From Pseudohalioglobus sediminis (GTDB lineage Bacteria; Pseudomonadota; Gammaproteobacteria; Pseudomonadales; Halieaceae), in the NCBI RefSeq assembly GCF_008370495.1, contig NZ_VTUX01000007.1:248001-312000 (forward strand): a DNA stretch of 64,000 nucleotides, in the 5' to 3' direction. The notes under the pieces are model-generated. The model ran no database searches, was not told where the DNA came from, and saw nothing but the letters and a program-made list of their open reading frames with translations. Position numbers and translations under genes: made by a program. Positions 44,157-52,931 of this stretch are shown one piece after another. Each line of letters starts with the position of its first letter. Within the stretch, counting starts at the first letter, position 1.

Positions 44157-45055
44157 GTCGCTTTCTGTTCGCCATGGTCATGCTGCTGCTGGTGCAATTG
44201 CTGGTGCTGGCCAACTCCTACCGGCAGGATGCCGATGCCCTCACCAAGGCGTCCGGGCAGGCGCTCATCGACACCAGCGGCTACCTCGTGGAGGAAGTGC
44301 TGCTGGAGGATCATCGCGGCGACAAGGTCAGGTTGCGCCGGGCCGGCAAGGGCTGGCTACTACCGGAGCTGGACGGGCTACCCGCAGATGCGGAGCGCGT
44401 CGACCTGATGTTGGAGAAGCTCACCGTCACCGATCCGGGTTGGCCGGTAGCGCAGACCCTGGCGGCGCGACAGCGCTTCCAGGTAGCGCGTTATCATTTT
44501 CGCCGCAAACTGGTGCTGAGTTCACAGCAGCAGGAACTGGGTGAGGTGTACCTCGGCACGGCGCCGGTGTTTCGCAAAGTACATGCTCGCAATGCCGCAC
44601 AGGACGACATTTACAGCGTCGAACTGTCACTGTTCGAGCTGCCCGCGGACGCCGGCAAGTGGCTGGAGCCACGCCTGCTACAGGTGCGCGCGCCGGTGGC
44701 GATCACCGCAGATGGATACAGTCTTACCCGCACCGGGGAAAAATGGGTACTGGGCAGCGGCGCCGAGCCGGACCCGCGTGAGCTCAATGCACTGCTGAAC
44801 GCACTACGCGGGCTGCGGGTCCAGGGCGTTGCCGAGGAGAGCGTTGCCGCCAGGTTGCCTGAAGTGGAGGCAGAACTCATCCTGCAGGTGCAGGCACTGG
44901 CGGGTGATGTAAAGCTGGCGCTGTTTGAACTCGAGGGTGAGTACTACATCCGCAGCAGTGAATACCCCCACCTGTTCGTCATCAGTGCCTATGAATTCGA
45001 CAAGCTGACCGGCATCGACGGCATACTGATGTCCGCACCGCAACCGCCGGAATAG
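44153..45055 (+). CDS. DUF4340 protein
   Basis: 300 residues. A single N-terminal membrane helix (MVMLLLVQLLVLANS) and a long extracytoplasmic part matching the DUF4340 style (VEEVLLEDHRGDKVRLRRAGKGW; LTRTGEKWVL). DUF4340 proteins regularly follow GldG-type ABC genes and probably form part of that complex. The GTG start overlaps the permease stop (GTGA). The gene is convergent with the LysR gene, 18 bases away. Confidence 0.85.
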   Translation: MSRFLFAMVMLLLVQLLVLANSYRQDADALTKASGQALIDTSGYLVEEVLLEDHRGDKVRLRRAGKGWLLPELDGLPADAERVDLMLEKLTVTDPGWPVAQTLAARQRFQVARYHFRRKLVLSSQQQELGEVYLGTAPVFRKVHARNAAQDDIYSVELSLFELPADAGKWLEPRLLQVRAPVAITADGYSLTRTGEKWVLGSGAEPDPRELNALLNALRGLRVQGVAEESVAARLPEVEAELILQVQALAGDVKLALFELEGEYYIRSSEYPHLFVISAYEFDKLTGIDGILMSAPQPPE

Positions 45056-45073
45056 GTAGCCGGGAAACCACCT

Positions 45074-46066
45074 CTACTTGATGGCCTGCAGTTGCTGCCC
45101 CTGCTCCACCGGCTCACCGGGGCCACTCAGGTGCTTCATCAGCAGGGTACGCATCCACTGGTGCGGCGCACTGCGCGAGGTGCGCGTGTGCCGCAACAGC
45201 GACATCTTGCCGCGATTGGAACTGTGGGTGTTGCGTATCATGCGCTGCAGTTCGGCGGGCAGTTCACGGCCCACAATCAGGTTGCTGTACAGGCCGCTGG
45301 CCTCGAAACCGGCGTTGGCCACCAGCAGGCAATCCGTGCGTGCCAGCACCCCCACTGCCGACGCGAACTGTGTGGTCTCCAGAGAAATGTTGCGGTGCAC
45401 ACCGTATTGCCCCAGCACATCGTCGACCATGGAGGTGTTCTCACGAGAGAGGCCGGGGAGGTACAGCCGCAGGTGGCTATAGAGCAGAAAATCCTGCAGC
45501 TCAAATTCCGCCTTGTCATGCAGTGGGTGCTCACGGCGCATGTAACAGCGGGGAGCCAGCGTGGTGATCGGCTCTGCGTGAATATCCCGGTCCGTATCCA
45601 GTGCCAGGAAGGCCACAAAGTCTACCTCACCCTTTTTCAACTGCTCCTGGTAATCGGGCGTTATCTCAGAGGTGATCACCTGTACACCGGGCGCCGTCTC
45701 ATGCAACTCGGCAATCAGTCCCGGCAACAGGGCTTCACAGAGTATCGGCGGCAACAACAGCTTGAAACTGGTGCAGTAAGTGGCGGGGTCAAATTCCGCA
45801 TCGCCCAGCACACGCTCGACTGACTCCAGCAGGTTGGGCAACTCCTGCCCCAACTCCTCCGCCCTCGGAGTCGGTACCAGTCCGTGCGCCGTGCGCGTGA
45901 ACAACTCGTCTTCGAAGGCGTCACGGAGTTTTTGCAGAGTCTTACTCAGTGCCGGCTGGCTCACTGACAACCGTTCTGCGGCCCGGGTGACATTGCGCTC
46001 TTCAAGCAGGATTTGCAGCGCCACCAGGAGGTTCAGGTCGGTGCGGATCAGCTTCCGTGAAATCAT
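45074..46066 (-). CDS. LysR-family transcriptional regulator
   Basis: 330 residues. The N-terminal winged helix-turn-helix reads NLLVALQILLEERNVTRAAERLSVSQPALSKTLQ, unmistakable for LysR. The rest is a type 2 periplasmic-binding-protein-like effector domain. It sits alone and is divergent from a small lipoprotein gene, with an inverted repeat just upstream that suits autoregulation. Target genes cannot be deduced. Confidence 0.92.
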   Translation of the reverse strand: MISRKLIRTDLNLLVALQILLEERNVTRAAERLSVSQPALSKTLQKLRDAFEDELFTRTAHGLVPTPRAEELGQELPNLLESVERVLGDAEFDPATYCTSFKLLLPPILCEALLPGLIAELHETAPGVQVITSEITPDYQEQLKKGEVDFVAFLALDTDRDIHAEPITTLAPRCYMRREHPLHDKAEFELQDFLLYSHLRLYLPGLSRENTSMVDDVLGQYGVHRNISLETTQFASAVGVLARTDCLLVANAGFEASGLYSNLIVGRELPAELQRMIRNTHSSNRGKMSLLRHTRTSRSAPHQWMRTLLMKHLSGPGEPVEQGQQLQAIK

Positions 46067-46083
46067 CTTCCCACTCGCTAGAA

Positions 46084-46098
46084 ATAACTTTTAGTTAT
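46084..46098. promoter_or_regulatory. Inverted repeat upstream of the LysR gene
   Basis: ATAACT-TTT-AGTTAT: perfect 6-base arms with a 3-base spacer, 18 bases before the LysR start codon. It fits the T-N11-A dyads bound by LysR proteins and could mediate autoregulation. Confidence 0.45.
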
Positions 46099-46214
46099 GC
46101 TGGACATGCTAGCAGAGGATAACACCTGTATTACAGGGAAATTTCACCGTATCCGGAACTGCCTCCCGAGTAAGCAGTCCATTGATAGGCAAGTTGAAAA
46201 AACGCGGAGCTACC

Positions 46215-46394
46215 ATGCGCATACTGAGCCTGAGCCTATCCCTGGGTGCTGTCCTGCTGTTGGGGGCCTGCGCTCCCACACCGACACTGGAACCGAAGGC
46301 GAGTGCTGAATTTACCGGTCTCAACCGGGTTTCTGGCAGCGGCTTCGATGAAGCCGGGGCCAACAGGCTGGTGGGCAAGATCGGCGACGACTAA
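46215..46394 (+). CDS. Small lipoprotein, 59 residues
   Basis: Short exported lipoprotein: hydrophobic signal followed by lipobox LGAC. The mature part is only about 40 residues with no recognised domain (TLEPKASAEFTGLNRVSGSG). The ATG at 46215 has GGAG 6 bases upstream. No family identified. It lies 97 bases before a second lipoprotein gene on the same strand and is divergent from the LysR gene. Confidence 0.7.
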   Translation: MRILSLSLSLGAVLLLGACAPTPTLEPKASAEFTGLNRVSGSGFDEAGANRLVGKIGDD

Positions 46395-46491
46395 AGCACG
46401 CCCTTCAACACCGGGGACCGTGTATAGCTGCGCGGGGCCCATGCTGCTAACATGTGCGACGTTTATTTCCGTCGTTCAAGAGAGGCCCTGC

Positions 46492-47073
46492 ATGCGCAGT
46501 ATCCAGCTACTGGCAACCCTGTTGCTGTCACTTTCCATGGTCGCATGCAGCACCATCGAGACGCGTACTGAAAACACCGACACGTTTGCTGCAGCCAACT
46601 ACAAGTATTTCAAGTGGCGCAGCGAGCCGCTGGCCAACCCCGGCGGGTCCGCTGACCCCCTGTACACCATGGACCCGGTAATTCGCCAGCAGGTGAATGC
46701 ACAGCTTGCCCAGAAGGGCTATGTGCTGGATCCCGAGCGTGCGCAGTTCAGTGTCGACTACCTGCAGGCTACCGCGCTGCGACAGGGAGTGCTCAGCCAG
46801 GATGCCAACAACGGCATCGACCCTATCCCGTCTGCACGCCCCAATCGCCAGATCAACCAGGCGATGGTTGACAACGCCAACGCCCTGGCAGGTGTACAGA
46901 CGACCAATAACATAGCCATCCAGTTCAACAAGGTCAGCAACAACGAAGAAGTCTGGCGCGTGGTTATCACCAAGATCGTCGAGGACGTCAATCGCATTGA
47001 CACGGCCACGATGGAAAAGAACATCGCAAAAGGGATCAAAAAGGGCCTGGGCGACCTGCCCGATGCGCGCTAG
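46492..47073 (+). CDS. DUF4136 lipoprotein
   Basis: 193-residue lipoprotein with lipobox MVAC. The mature part starts with the DUF4136 pattern (ANYKYFKWRSEP) and has the usual VNAQLAQKGY segment followed by a less typical C-terminal half. Function of the family is unknown; it is probably anchored in the outer membrane. AGAGG precedes the ATG at 46492. Its 3' end overlaps the convergent dehydrogenase gene by 4 bases. Confidence 0.8.
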   Translation: MRSIQLLATLLLSLSMVACSTIETRTENTDTFAAANYKYFKWRSEPLANPGGSADPLYTMDPVIRQQVNAQLAQKGYVLDPERAQFSVDYLQATALRQGVLSQDANNGIDPIPSARPNRQINQAMVDNANALAGVQTTNNIAIQFNKVSNNEEVWRVVITKIVEDVNRIDTATMEKNIAKGIKKGLGDLPDAR

Positions 47074-48044
47074 CCGCCATACACCTCTGGATTGAAGCAG
47101 CACGGCATGCGCTCACCGGTGAGCGCAGCGATGGCGTTATCGGCAGCCACATCGGCCATTCTGGCCCGGGTGCGAATGGATGCACTGCCTATGTGCGGGG
47201 CCACCACGACATTGGGTAACGCCAGCAGCGGGTTGTCCATGGCCACCGGCTCCCGCTCGAATACATCAATGCCCGCAGCCGCGAGTCGACCACTGGACAG
47301 CGCCGCTGCCAGTGCGGCTTCATCAACGATACCGCCACGAGCGGTATTGACCAGCACGGAATCCGCTTTCATCAGGGCTATACGCTTCTTGTCCAGCAAG
47401 CCACGGGTGCCGTCATTGAGTGCCACGTGGACGCTGACAAAGTCACTGCGCGCCAGCAACTCTTCCAGGGTAACCATGGTGACGCCGGCCACTTCGCGAG
47501 GCGAGCGATTCCACGCCAGCACCTCCATGCCAAAGCCGGCCGCGCGCCGCGCCACGGCCTGGCCGATATCGCCGAGCCCAATAATGCCCAGCGTCGCGCC
47601 GCTGACGTCCTTGCCGGTAAAAAAGTCCGGGGCCCACGCGTTCTGAGGCGTCCAGTTGCCCATGCGCACAAAGTGATCCGCCTCGACAACGCGCCGCGCC
47701 GCGGCCAGCATCAGCGCCATCGCGGTGTCCGCCGTGGTGTCCACCAGCACGCCCGGGGTGTGCCCCAGGGCAATCCCCCGCGCCGTGAGGGCATCCACGT
47801 CCACATGATCGACACCTACAGACATACTGGAAACAAATTCCAGCGTGGGTACCGCATCCAGCAGTTCCCTGTCCACGCGGTCAGTAAGCAGGCAGAGCAG
47901 CCCATGACAACCGGCGAGTTCCTCGCGCAGCGCCTCGGCACTGAGCAGGCCGGTGTCCATCCAGACATTCATTTCGCAGTAGCGGGACAGCTCGCGAATG
48001 CGTTCTCCGGGCAGTTGATGTGTGACCAGTACTTTCTTGGGCAT
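47070..48044 (-). CDS. D-2-hydroxyacid dehydrogenase (glyoxylate/hydroxypyruvate reductase type)
   Basis: NAD(P)-dependent enzyme of 324 residues. The nucleotide motif is GLGDIGQAVA, with NRSP after the second strand favouring NADP. The catalytic triad is Arg in NTARGGIVDE, Glu in FEREPV and His in APHIGSA. Length and motifs fit GhrB-like reductases of glyoxylate and hydroxypyruvate. It is followed upstream by HIT and SDR genes on the same strand with short spacers. Confidence 0.9.
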   Translation of the reverse strand: MPKKVLVTHQLPGERIRELSRYCEMNVWMDTGLLSAEALREELAGCHGLLCLLTDRVDRELLDAVPTLEFVSSMSVGVDHVDVDALTARGIALGHTPGVLVDTTADTAMALMLAAARRVVEADHFVRMGNWTPQNAWAPDFFTGKDVSGATLGIIGLGDIGQAVARRAAGFGMEVLAWNRSPREVAGVTMVTLEELLARSDFVSVHVALNDGTRGLLDKKRIALMKADSVLVNTARGGIVDEAALAAALSSGRLAAAGIDVFEREPVAMDNPLLALPNVVVAPHIGSASIRTRARMADVAADNAIAALTGERMPCCFNPEVYGG

Positions 48045-48050
48045 GGGAGC

Positions 48051-48482
48051 TCAGGTGTCCAGTTCGGCGGGGATGAGCTTGAGCATGCGTTCCAGCAATG
48101 CCTGCCATTCCCGCAATTGCTCTTGCGTATAAGCCTCGGCGCCTTCCAGGTTACCCCAGACCGGCTGTGGCCAGCACGGATCCAGCGGCGAGCGGCCGAT
48201 CACGTGCAGGTGCATCTGCGGGACCAGGTTACCGAGCCCTGCAAAATTGACCTTGTCGAAGCCGAGCACATTCTTGATGAAGCCGGAGACGGCGGCGCAG
48301 TCGGCGCGCACCGCGTCGGCATGCTCCGACGGCAGATCAAGGAAATCCTGCATCTGCGTCTCCGGCACCAGGATAAACCAGGGCAGGCTGGCGTTGCGAT
48401 GCAGCAGCAGCCTGGCGGCCGGCAGACTACCAAGGTAATGGCAGTCATTGAGCAATTGTGGGTGAATATCGGTCGCGTTCAT
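48051..48482 (-). CDS. HIT-domain protein
   Basis: 143-residue nucleotide-binding protein. The histidine-triad segment reads QMHLHVIGR, so only two of the three triad histidines are present; the third position is Gly. This form occurs in a proteobacterial HIT subgroup. Probable nucleotide hydrolase or transferase with altered activity. It lies 6 bases upstream of the hydroxyacid dehydrogenase gene. Confidence 0.82.
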   Translation of the reverse strand: MNATDIHPQLLNDCHYLGSLPAARLLLHRNASLPWFILVPETQMQDFLDLPSEHADAVRADCAAVSGFIKNVLGFDKVNFAGLGNLVPQMHLHVIGRSPLDPCWPQPVWGNLEGAEAYTQEQLREWQALLERMLKLIPAELDT

Positions 48483-48542
48483 AGCGGCAGTCCTTTGGCT
48501 ACGCCCCTAACTCTAGCGAGCGCAGCCGCGATGTTGCAACGA

Positions 48543-49307
48543 CTAAATCGTCATTCCGCCATCTACCACGATGCACTCACCATTGGTGTAGGAGGCCGCG
48601 TCTGACACCAGGTACAGCACGGTGCCCGCCATTTCATCGGGATCAGCGTGCCGCCCCATGGGAATACCCTTGATGGCTTCCTGGTAGATTTCATCCTGGG
48701 TAAACAGTGCGCCGGCAAACCTGGTCTTGGTCAGGCCGGGCAACAGCGCGTTACAGCGAATGCCCAACGGCGCACATTCCTTAGCGAAAGCCTTGGTCAT
48801 ATTGATCACCGCTGCCTTGGTAATGGAATAAATACCCTGCATAGCCCCAGGCTGCAGACCATTGACCGAGGCGGTGTTGACGATAGCGCCGCCCCCGTGC
48901 TCACGCATCAGTTTCCCGGCCTCGATAGACATGAAGAAGTAGCCGCGAATGTTCACTTCCACGGTCTTGTTGAAAGCGCCAAGGTCAGTGTCGAGAATGT
49001 GCCCGAAATACGGGTTGGCCGCAGCGTTATTGACGCAGATATCCAGACGACCGTGCTGCTCACGGATATGCGCAAAGAGGGCCGAGATATCCTCCATGTT
49101 ACCGACATGGCAGGCGAACGCTTCGGCGCTGCCGCCGGCGTCAACGATGGACTGCGCCACGGCCTGGCAGTCCTCCAGCCTGCGGCTGGACACGATGACA
49201 TGTGCCCCCTGCGTGGCAAGCAAACGCGCGATCGACTCACCGATACCGCGGCTGGCGCCGCTTACCAGTGCGATCCTGCCGGTCAGGTCAAAAATATCTG
49301 TGCTCAT
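48543..49307 (-). CDS. Short-chain dehydrogenase/reductase
   Basis: Classical SDR, 254 residues: SGASRGIG cofactor motif, SSRR after the second strand (NADP-type), NNAA, Ser in NTASVNG, catalytic YSITK, then PGLTKTRFA. Similar proteins act as 3-oxoacyl or hydroxysteroid dehydrogenases. It is 20 bases downstream of an MFS gene on the same strand. Confidence 0.9.
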   Translation of the reverse strand: MSTDIFDLTGRIALVSGASRGIGESIARLLATQGAHVIVSSRRLEDCQAVAQSIVDAGGSAEAFACHVGNMEDISALFAHIREQHGRLDICVNNAAANPYFGHILDTDLGAFNKTVEVNIRGYFFMSIEAGKLMREHGGGAIVNTASVNGLQPGAMQGIYSITKAAVINMTKAFAKECAPLGIRCNALLPGLTKTRFAGALFTQDEIYQEAIKGIPMGRHADPDEMAGTVLYLVSDAASYTNGECIVVDGGMTI

Positions 49308-49327
49308 CTCATGCTCCTCTGTGAAGA

Positions 49328-50503
49328 TCAGTTGGCGGGGACACCCTGTTGTTTACCTGCCTCGCTTATTACCCAATAAAGGTACCAGACCAGCGCCAGC
49401 GACCACAGGCCCCAGGTTGCCGAATAGCCGATAGTACCGAGGGCAAGGCCGCTCATCAGCGGCCCGAACACCCGCCCCCATGAGGCTGCCGCTGCGGTGG
49501 TACCCAGGATGCGTCCGCGCTGGGCGGCCGGTGTGCGCTGGGTAATGATGGTATTGAGCAGGGGCATGCAAAGTGTCGCCCCGGACATGGACAGGAACAT
49601 GGAAGACACCATGGTGTACATATTGTCCGCCACGGTAGCCAGCAGGAAGCCACCGAGGAACATTGCTACAGCAACGCGCAGCAGGCCCCACTCGCCGAAC
49701 AGTCGAACCAGCGCGCCCATGGCTCCGCCCTGCAGAACAACCATGATTGCACCCTGAATCCCGAACACCACACCCACGTCACGGGCACTCCAGTCCAGCA
49801 GTTCTGCCACCCACAGGGGAAACACATAAGTGGCCGAACTGACGCAGGCATTGTGCAGCAGGTACTGGAACACGAACAGGCGGTTACCGCCTGCCTTCAG
49901 CAGGCTCATCACCGAGGCCTGCGTGCCACTCTTCTGCAAGCCACGGTTCGCTTTGCGCTTTTCCGGCGACAGTGACTCGGGCAGGAAAAAATACGCCGCA
50001 ATAATTGCCAGCACCGACATCAGGCCGGCAAACAGGCAGGGTAGAGTAAAACTGCCACTATCGCCCGCCAGCAAGCCGCCCAGCAGGGGCCCCAGCACCA
50101 GACCCAGGCCGAAGGCGGCGCCGATCAATCCCATGCCCCTGGCACGGTTCTCCGGCCCGGTGATATCCGCCATCATCGCCGAAGCCACACCAAAGTTGCC
50201 AGCCATCAGGCCGGCAAAACCGCGCGCGGCAAACACCATCCACAGCTCGCTCGCCAGCCCCAGGGCCATGTAAGCCAGCGCGCCACCGCCGAGACAGAGC
50301 ATAATCACCGGCTTGCGACCCATGCGGTCAGACAGCCGCCCCCAGAAGGGGGCCGAAATCCCGGCACAGGCAGCGTAGGTCACGATGATCAGGGCGATAT
50401 CAAGTTCATCCGCGCCCAGTTGTGGCGACAGGAAAGGGAGGATGGGAATTACAATGCCGAAGCCGATCAGGTCCAGCAGAACGACGCCAAATAACAGTGG
50501 CAC
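49328..50503 (-). CDS. MFS transporter, TetA-like drug/H+ antiporter family
   Basis: Inner-membrane transporter, 391 residues with 12 hydrophobic segments. GFGIVIPILPFL in helix 1 and GRLSDRMGRKPV in loop 2-3 are typical of the TetA/TCR 12-helix antiporters. A GTG at 50503, 4 bases after the ubiX stop, is my preferred start; an ATG at 50575 would overlap ubiX by 68 bases. Exports an unknown compound, and may simply travel with ubiX as a housekeeping pair. Confidence 0.87.
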   Translation of the reverse strand: MPLLFGVVLLDLIGFGIVIPILPFLSPQLGADELDIALIIVTYAACAGISAPFWGRLSDRMGRKPVIMLCLGGGALAYMALGLASELWMVFAARGFAGLMAGNFGVASAMMADITGPENRARGMGLIGAAFGLGLVLGPLLGGLLAGDSGSFTLPCLFAGLMSVLAIIAAYFFLPESLSPEKRKANRGLQKSGTQASVMSLLKAGGNRLFVFQYLLHNACVSSATYVFPLWVAELLDWSARDVGVVFGIQGAIMVVLQGGAMGALVRLFGEWGLLRVAVAMFLGGFLLATVADNMYTMVSSMFLSMSGATLCMPLLNTIITQRTPAAQRGRILGTTAAAASWGRVFGPLMSGLALGTIGYSATWGLWSLALVWYLYWVISEAGKQQGVPAN

Positions 50504-50507
50504 TCTT

Positions 50508-51071
50508 TCAGTTACCCTGCCAGCGCTTGATTTGTGGTACCGGCAGGTCAAACAGATCGAGCACGCGGCCAACACCCTGTGTTACCACATCATTCAGTGA
50601 CTCAGGGCGGGTATAGAAGGCCGGTACGGGGGGCGCGATAACAGCACCCATCTCCGAGAGCTGCGTCATGGTACGCAGGTGGCCGGTATGGAGCGGTGTC
50701 TCGCGAACCATCAACACCAGCCGGCGTCGCTCTTTCAGCACCACGTCGGCCGCTCGCGTCAGCAGGCTGGAGGTTACCCCGCTCGCGATCTCGGACATAC
50801 TGCGTATGGAACAGGGAGCAACCAGCATGCCGGCAGTGATGAAAGAACCACTGGCAATCGATGCGCCGACATTCTTGATGGGGTGTACTTCCGCAGCCAG
50901 CGCCCGCACCTCGGCAGCGGACATATCCAGTTCCGAATGCAGGGTCAATTCAGCAGACTTGCTCATCACCAGGTGTGTTTCCACACCGCAATCGCGCAGC
51001 AGCTCAAGCGCCCGCACACCGTAAACGATGCCCGATGCGCCGCTGATACCGACGATGATGCGCCTGTCCAT
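50508..51071 (-). CDS. ubiX: Flavin prenyltransferase UbiX
   Basis: Makes prenylated FMN, the cofactor of UbiD-type decarboxylases, for ubiquinone synthesis. 187 residues with GISGASGIVYG at the N-terminus, LVMSKSAE, GSFITAGMLVAPCSIRS and LMVRETPLHTGHL, all family hallmarks. The ATG at 51071 is taken. UbiD itself is not in this window. The gene lies downstream of the helicase gene by 42 bases and may be co-transcribed. Confidence 0.93.
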   Translation of the reverse strand: MDRRIIVGISGASGIVYGVRALELLRDCGVETHLVMSKSAELTLHSELDMSAAEVRALAAEVHPIKNVGASIASGSFITAGMLVAPCSIRSMSEIASGVTSSLLTRAADVVLKERRRLVLMVRETPLHTGHLRTMTQLSEMGAVIAPPVPAFYTRPESLNDVVTQGVGRVLDLFDLPVPQIKRWQGN

Positions 51072-51113
51072 ATGCTTCAGCCCTGTTTGCAGAGCCGTCA
51101 CTCTAGCAAAAAT

Positions 51114-52865
51114 TCAGCGCGGCTGCTTTTTCCCGCCGCCCTGTCGGTTTTTCTTGCCGGCGCCCTGTTTGCGCTTGCGCGGCTTGCCGCCAGCATCTTT
51201 CAGCCGGGATGCCTGCAGTCGCTGCCCGCTAACCCAGACCGATTTCAGGTGGCGCAGGATTTCAGGGGGCATACCCTCCGGCAGGTCCACAGTGCTGTGG
51301 TCGTCATAGATCTCAATGCGGCCGATGTACTGGGCGTCCAGTTCAGCTTCATTGGCGATCGCGCCCACGATATTGGCGGGCTTCACGCCGTGCTCATGCC
51401 CCACTTCAATGCGGAACCGCTCCATGCCCTTGTCCGGGCGGGCATCCGTTTTGCCGCGTTCCCGCGAGGGTTCGGCGCCCGGCCCTGCCGCCGGTTTATT
51501 CTTGTCCGGCTTGCTCGCTTTTTTCTCTTTCTTCTCTTGCTCCGCGCGCGCTGTCAACGGTTTGTCGCCCTGCGCCAGGGCCCCCAGCGCCGCGGCGATA
51601 TCCATCACCGGCACGCCATACTCGGCCTGGTAGTCTTCGACCAGCTTGCGGAAAGCATCCAGCTCGGCCGTGGCCAGGGTTTCCGTGATGCGCTGCTTGA
51701 AGCGAGCCATGCGTTTATCAGCCAGTTCGGCAACACTCGGCAGCGCCATTTTCTCGATAGTCTGCCCCGTGGCTTTTTCAATGGCCCGCAACAGGCGACG
51801 CTCACGATTGGCGGCAAACAAAATGGCGTCACCCTGGCGACCGGCGCGACCCGTACGACCTATCCGGTGGACATAGGCTTCCACGTCGTAGGGAATATCG
51901 TAGTTGATCACGTGGCTGATGCGCTCCACATCCAGGCCGCGCGCGGCCACGTCGGTGGCCACCAGGATATCGAACTTGCCGGCTTTCAGTTTTTCGATAG
52001 TACTTTCCCGCTGTTTCTGCGGAATGTCGCCATTGAGCGCCGCGGTAGCGTAGCCGCGCGCAGCCAGCTTATCCGCCAATTCCGCAGTTGCCAGCCGCGT
52101 GCGCACGAAGACTATGGCGGCGTCGAACTCTTCCACTTCCAGTATCCGGGTGAGAGCATCCAGCTTGTGCACGCCCGCCATCATCCAAACGCGCTGGCGT
52201 ATGGATTCATTGATCACGGTCTGCACCTCGATGGACACTTCCACGGGCTTCTCCAGGTGCTTTTGCGCAATGCGGCGGATAGCATCGGGCATCGTGGCCG
52301 AGAACAGTGCTACCTGGCGCTGCTCCGGTGTCTGCTCGAGAATCCATTGCACGTCGTCAATGAAGCCCATGCGCAACATTTCGTCTGCCTCGTCCAGCAC
52401 CAGGGTGCGCAGGGCCGACAGGTCCAGTGAACCCCTGCGCATGTGGTCCATGACCCTGCCCGGCGTGCCCACGACTACTTGCACTCCGCGTTGCAATTGA
52501 CGCAACTGACCGCGGTAATCCGCACCCCCGTATATGGGAAGCACGTGAAAACTCTTCAGGTGACGCGCATATTTCTGGAACGCCTCTGCGACCTGTATGG
52601 CCAACTCGCGTGTGGGTGTCAGCACCAGTACCTGTGGCAAACGACTTCCGGACTGCAGGCTGGCCAGGGCCGGCAGGGCAAACGCGGCAGTCTTGCCGGT
52701 ACCTGTCTGTGCCTGTCCGAGTACATCCCTGCCATCGAGCAGCGCGGGAATAGTAGCGGCCTGTATCGCCGAGGGGTTCTCGTAACCGACATCAGCAAGC
52801 GCTTGCTGCAGCGGTGCGGGGAGAGCCAGTTCTGCGAAACTGGTTACGGGAGACTGGGTAGACAT
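51114..52865 (-). CDS. deaD: DEAD-box ATP-dependent RNA helicase
   Basis: 583 residues. The helicase core has Q-motif IQAATIP, motif I AQTGTGKT, Ia PTRELAIQ, II DEAD, III SAT and VI HRIGRTGRAG. After residue 430 comes a charged linker, then a DbpA-type RNA-binding domain (RFRIEVGHEHGVKPANIVGAI) and a Lys/Arg/Gly-rich tail. This order matches DeaD/CsdA, which acts in ribosome assembly, mRNA decay and cold adaptation. A GC hairpin lies in its 5' leader. Confidence 0.92.
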   Translation of the reverse strand: MSTQSPVTSFAELALPAPLQQALADVGYENPSAIQAATIPALLDGRDVLGQAQTGTGKTAAFALPALASLQSGSRLPQVLVLTPTRELAIQVAEAFQKYARHLKSFHVLPIYGGADYRGQLRQLQRGVQVVVGTPGRVMDHMRRGSLDLSALRTLVLDEADEMLRMGFIDDVQWILEQTPEQRQVALFSATMPDAIRRIAQKHLEKPVEVSIEVQTVINESIRQRVWMMAGVHKLDALTRILEVEEFDAAIVFVRTRLATAELADKLAARGYATAALNGDIPQKQRESTIEKLKAGKFDILVATDVAARGLDVERISHVINYDIPYDVEAYVHRIGRTGRAGRQGDAILFAANRERRLLRAIEKATGQTIEKMALPSVAELADKRMARFKQRITETLATAELDAFRKLVEDYQAEYGVPVMDIAAALGALAQGDKPLTARAEQEKKEKKASKPDKNKPAAGPGAEPSRERGKTDARPDKGMERFRIEVGHEHGVKPANIVGAIANEAELDAQYIGRIEIYDDHSTVDLPEGMPPEILRHLKSVWVSGQRLQASRLKDAGGKPRKRKQGAGKKNRQGGGKKQPR

Positions 52866-52888
52866 GGATATACCTTGGACGGCGGATG

Positions 52889-52913
52889 CGCCGCCCCTTG
52901 AAAGGGGGCGGCG
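52889..52913 (-). promoter_or_regulatory. GC-rich hairpin and possible promoter in the deaD leader
   Basis: CGCCGCCCC and GGGGCGGCG form a 9-base stem 24 bases before the deaD start. Just upstream on the same strand is TGTATAAT at 52914-52921, which looks like an extended -10 element, though no good -35 is visible. Cold-shock helicase genes often have structured leaders. Role inferred only. Confidence 0.35.
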
Positions 52914-52931
52914 ATTATACAGGCATGGCGC

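Noticed and set aside
50679-52430. 583-codon frame opposite ubiX and deaD
   Set aside because: Runs across two genuine genes on the other strand without any motif of its own.
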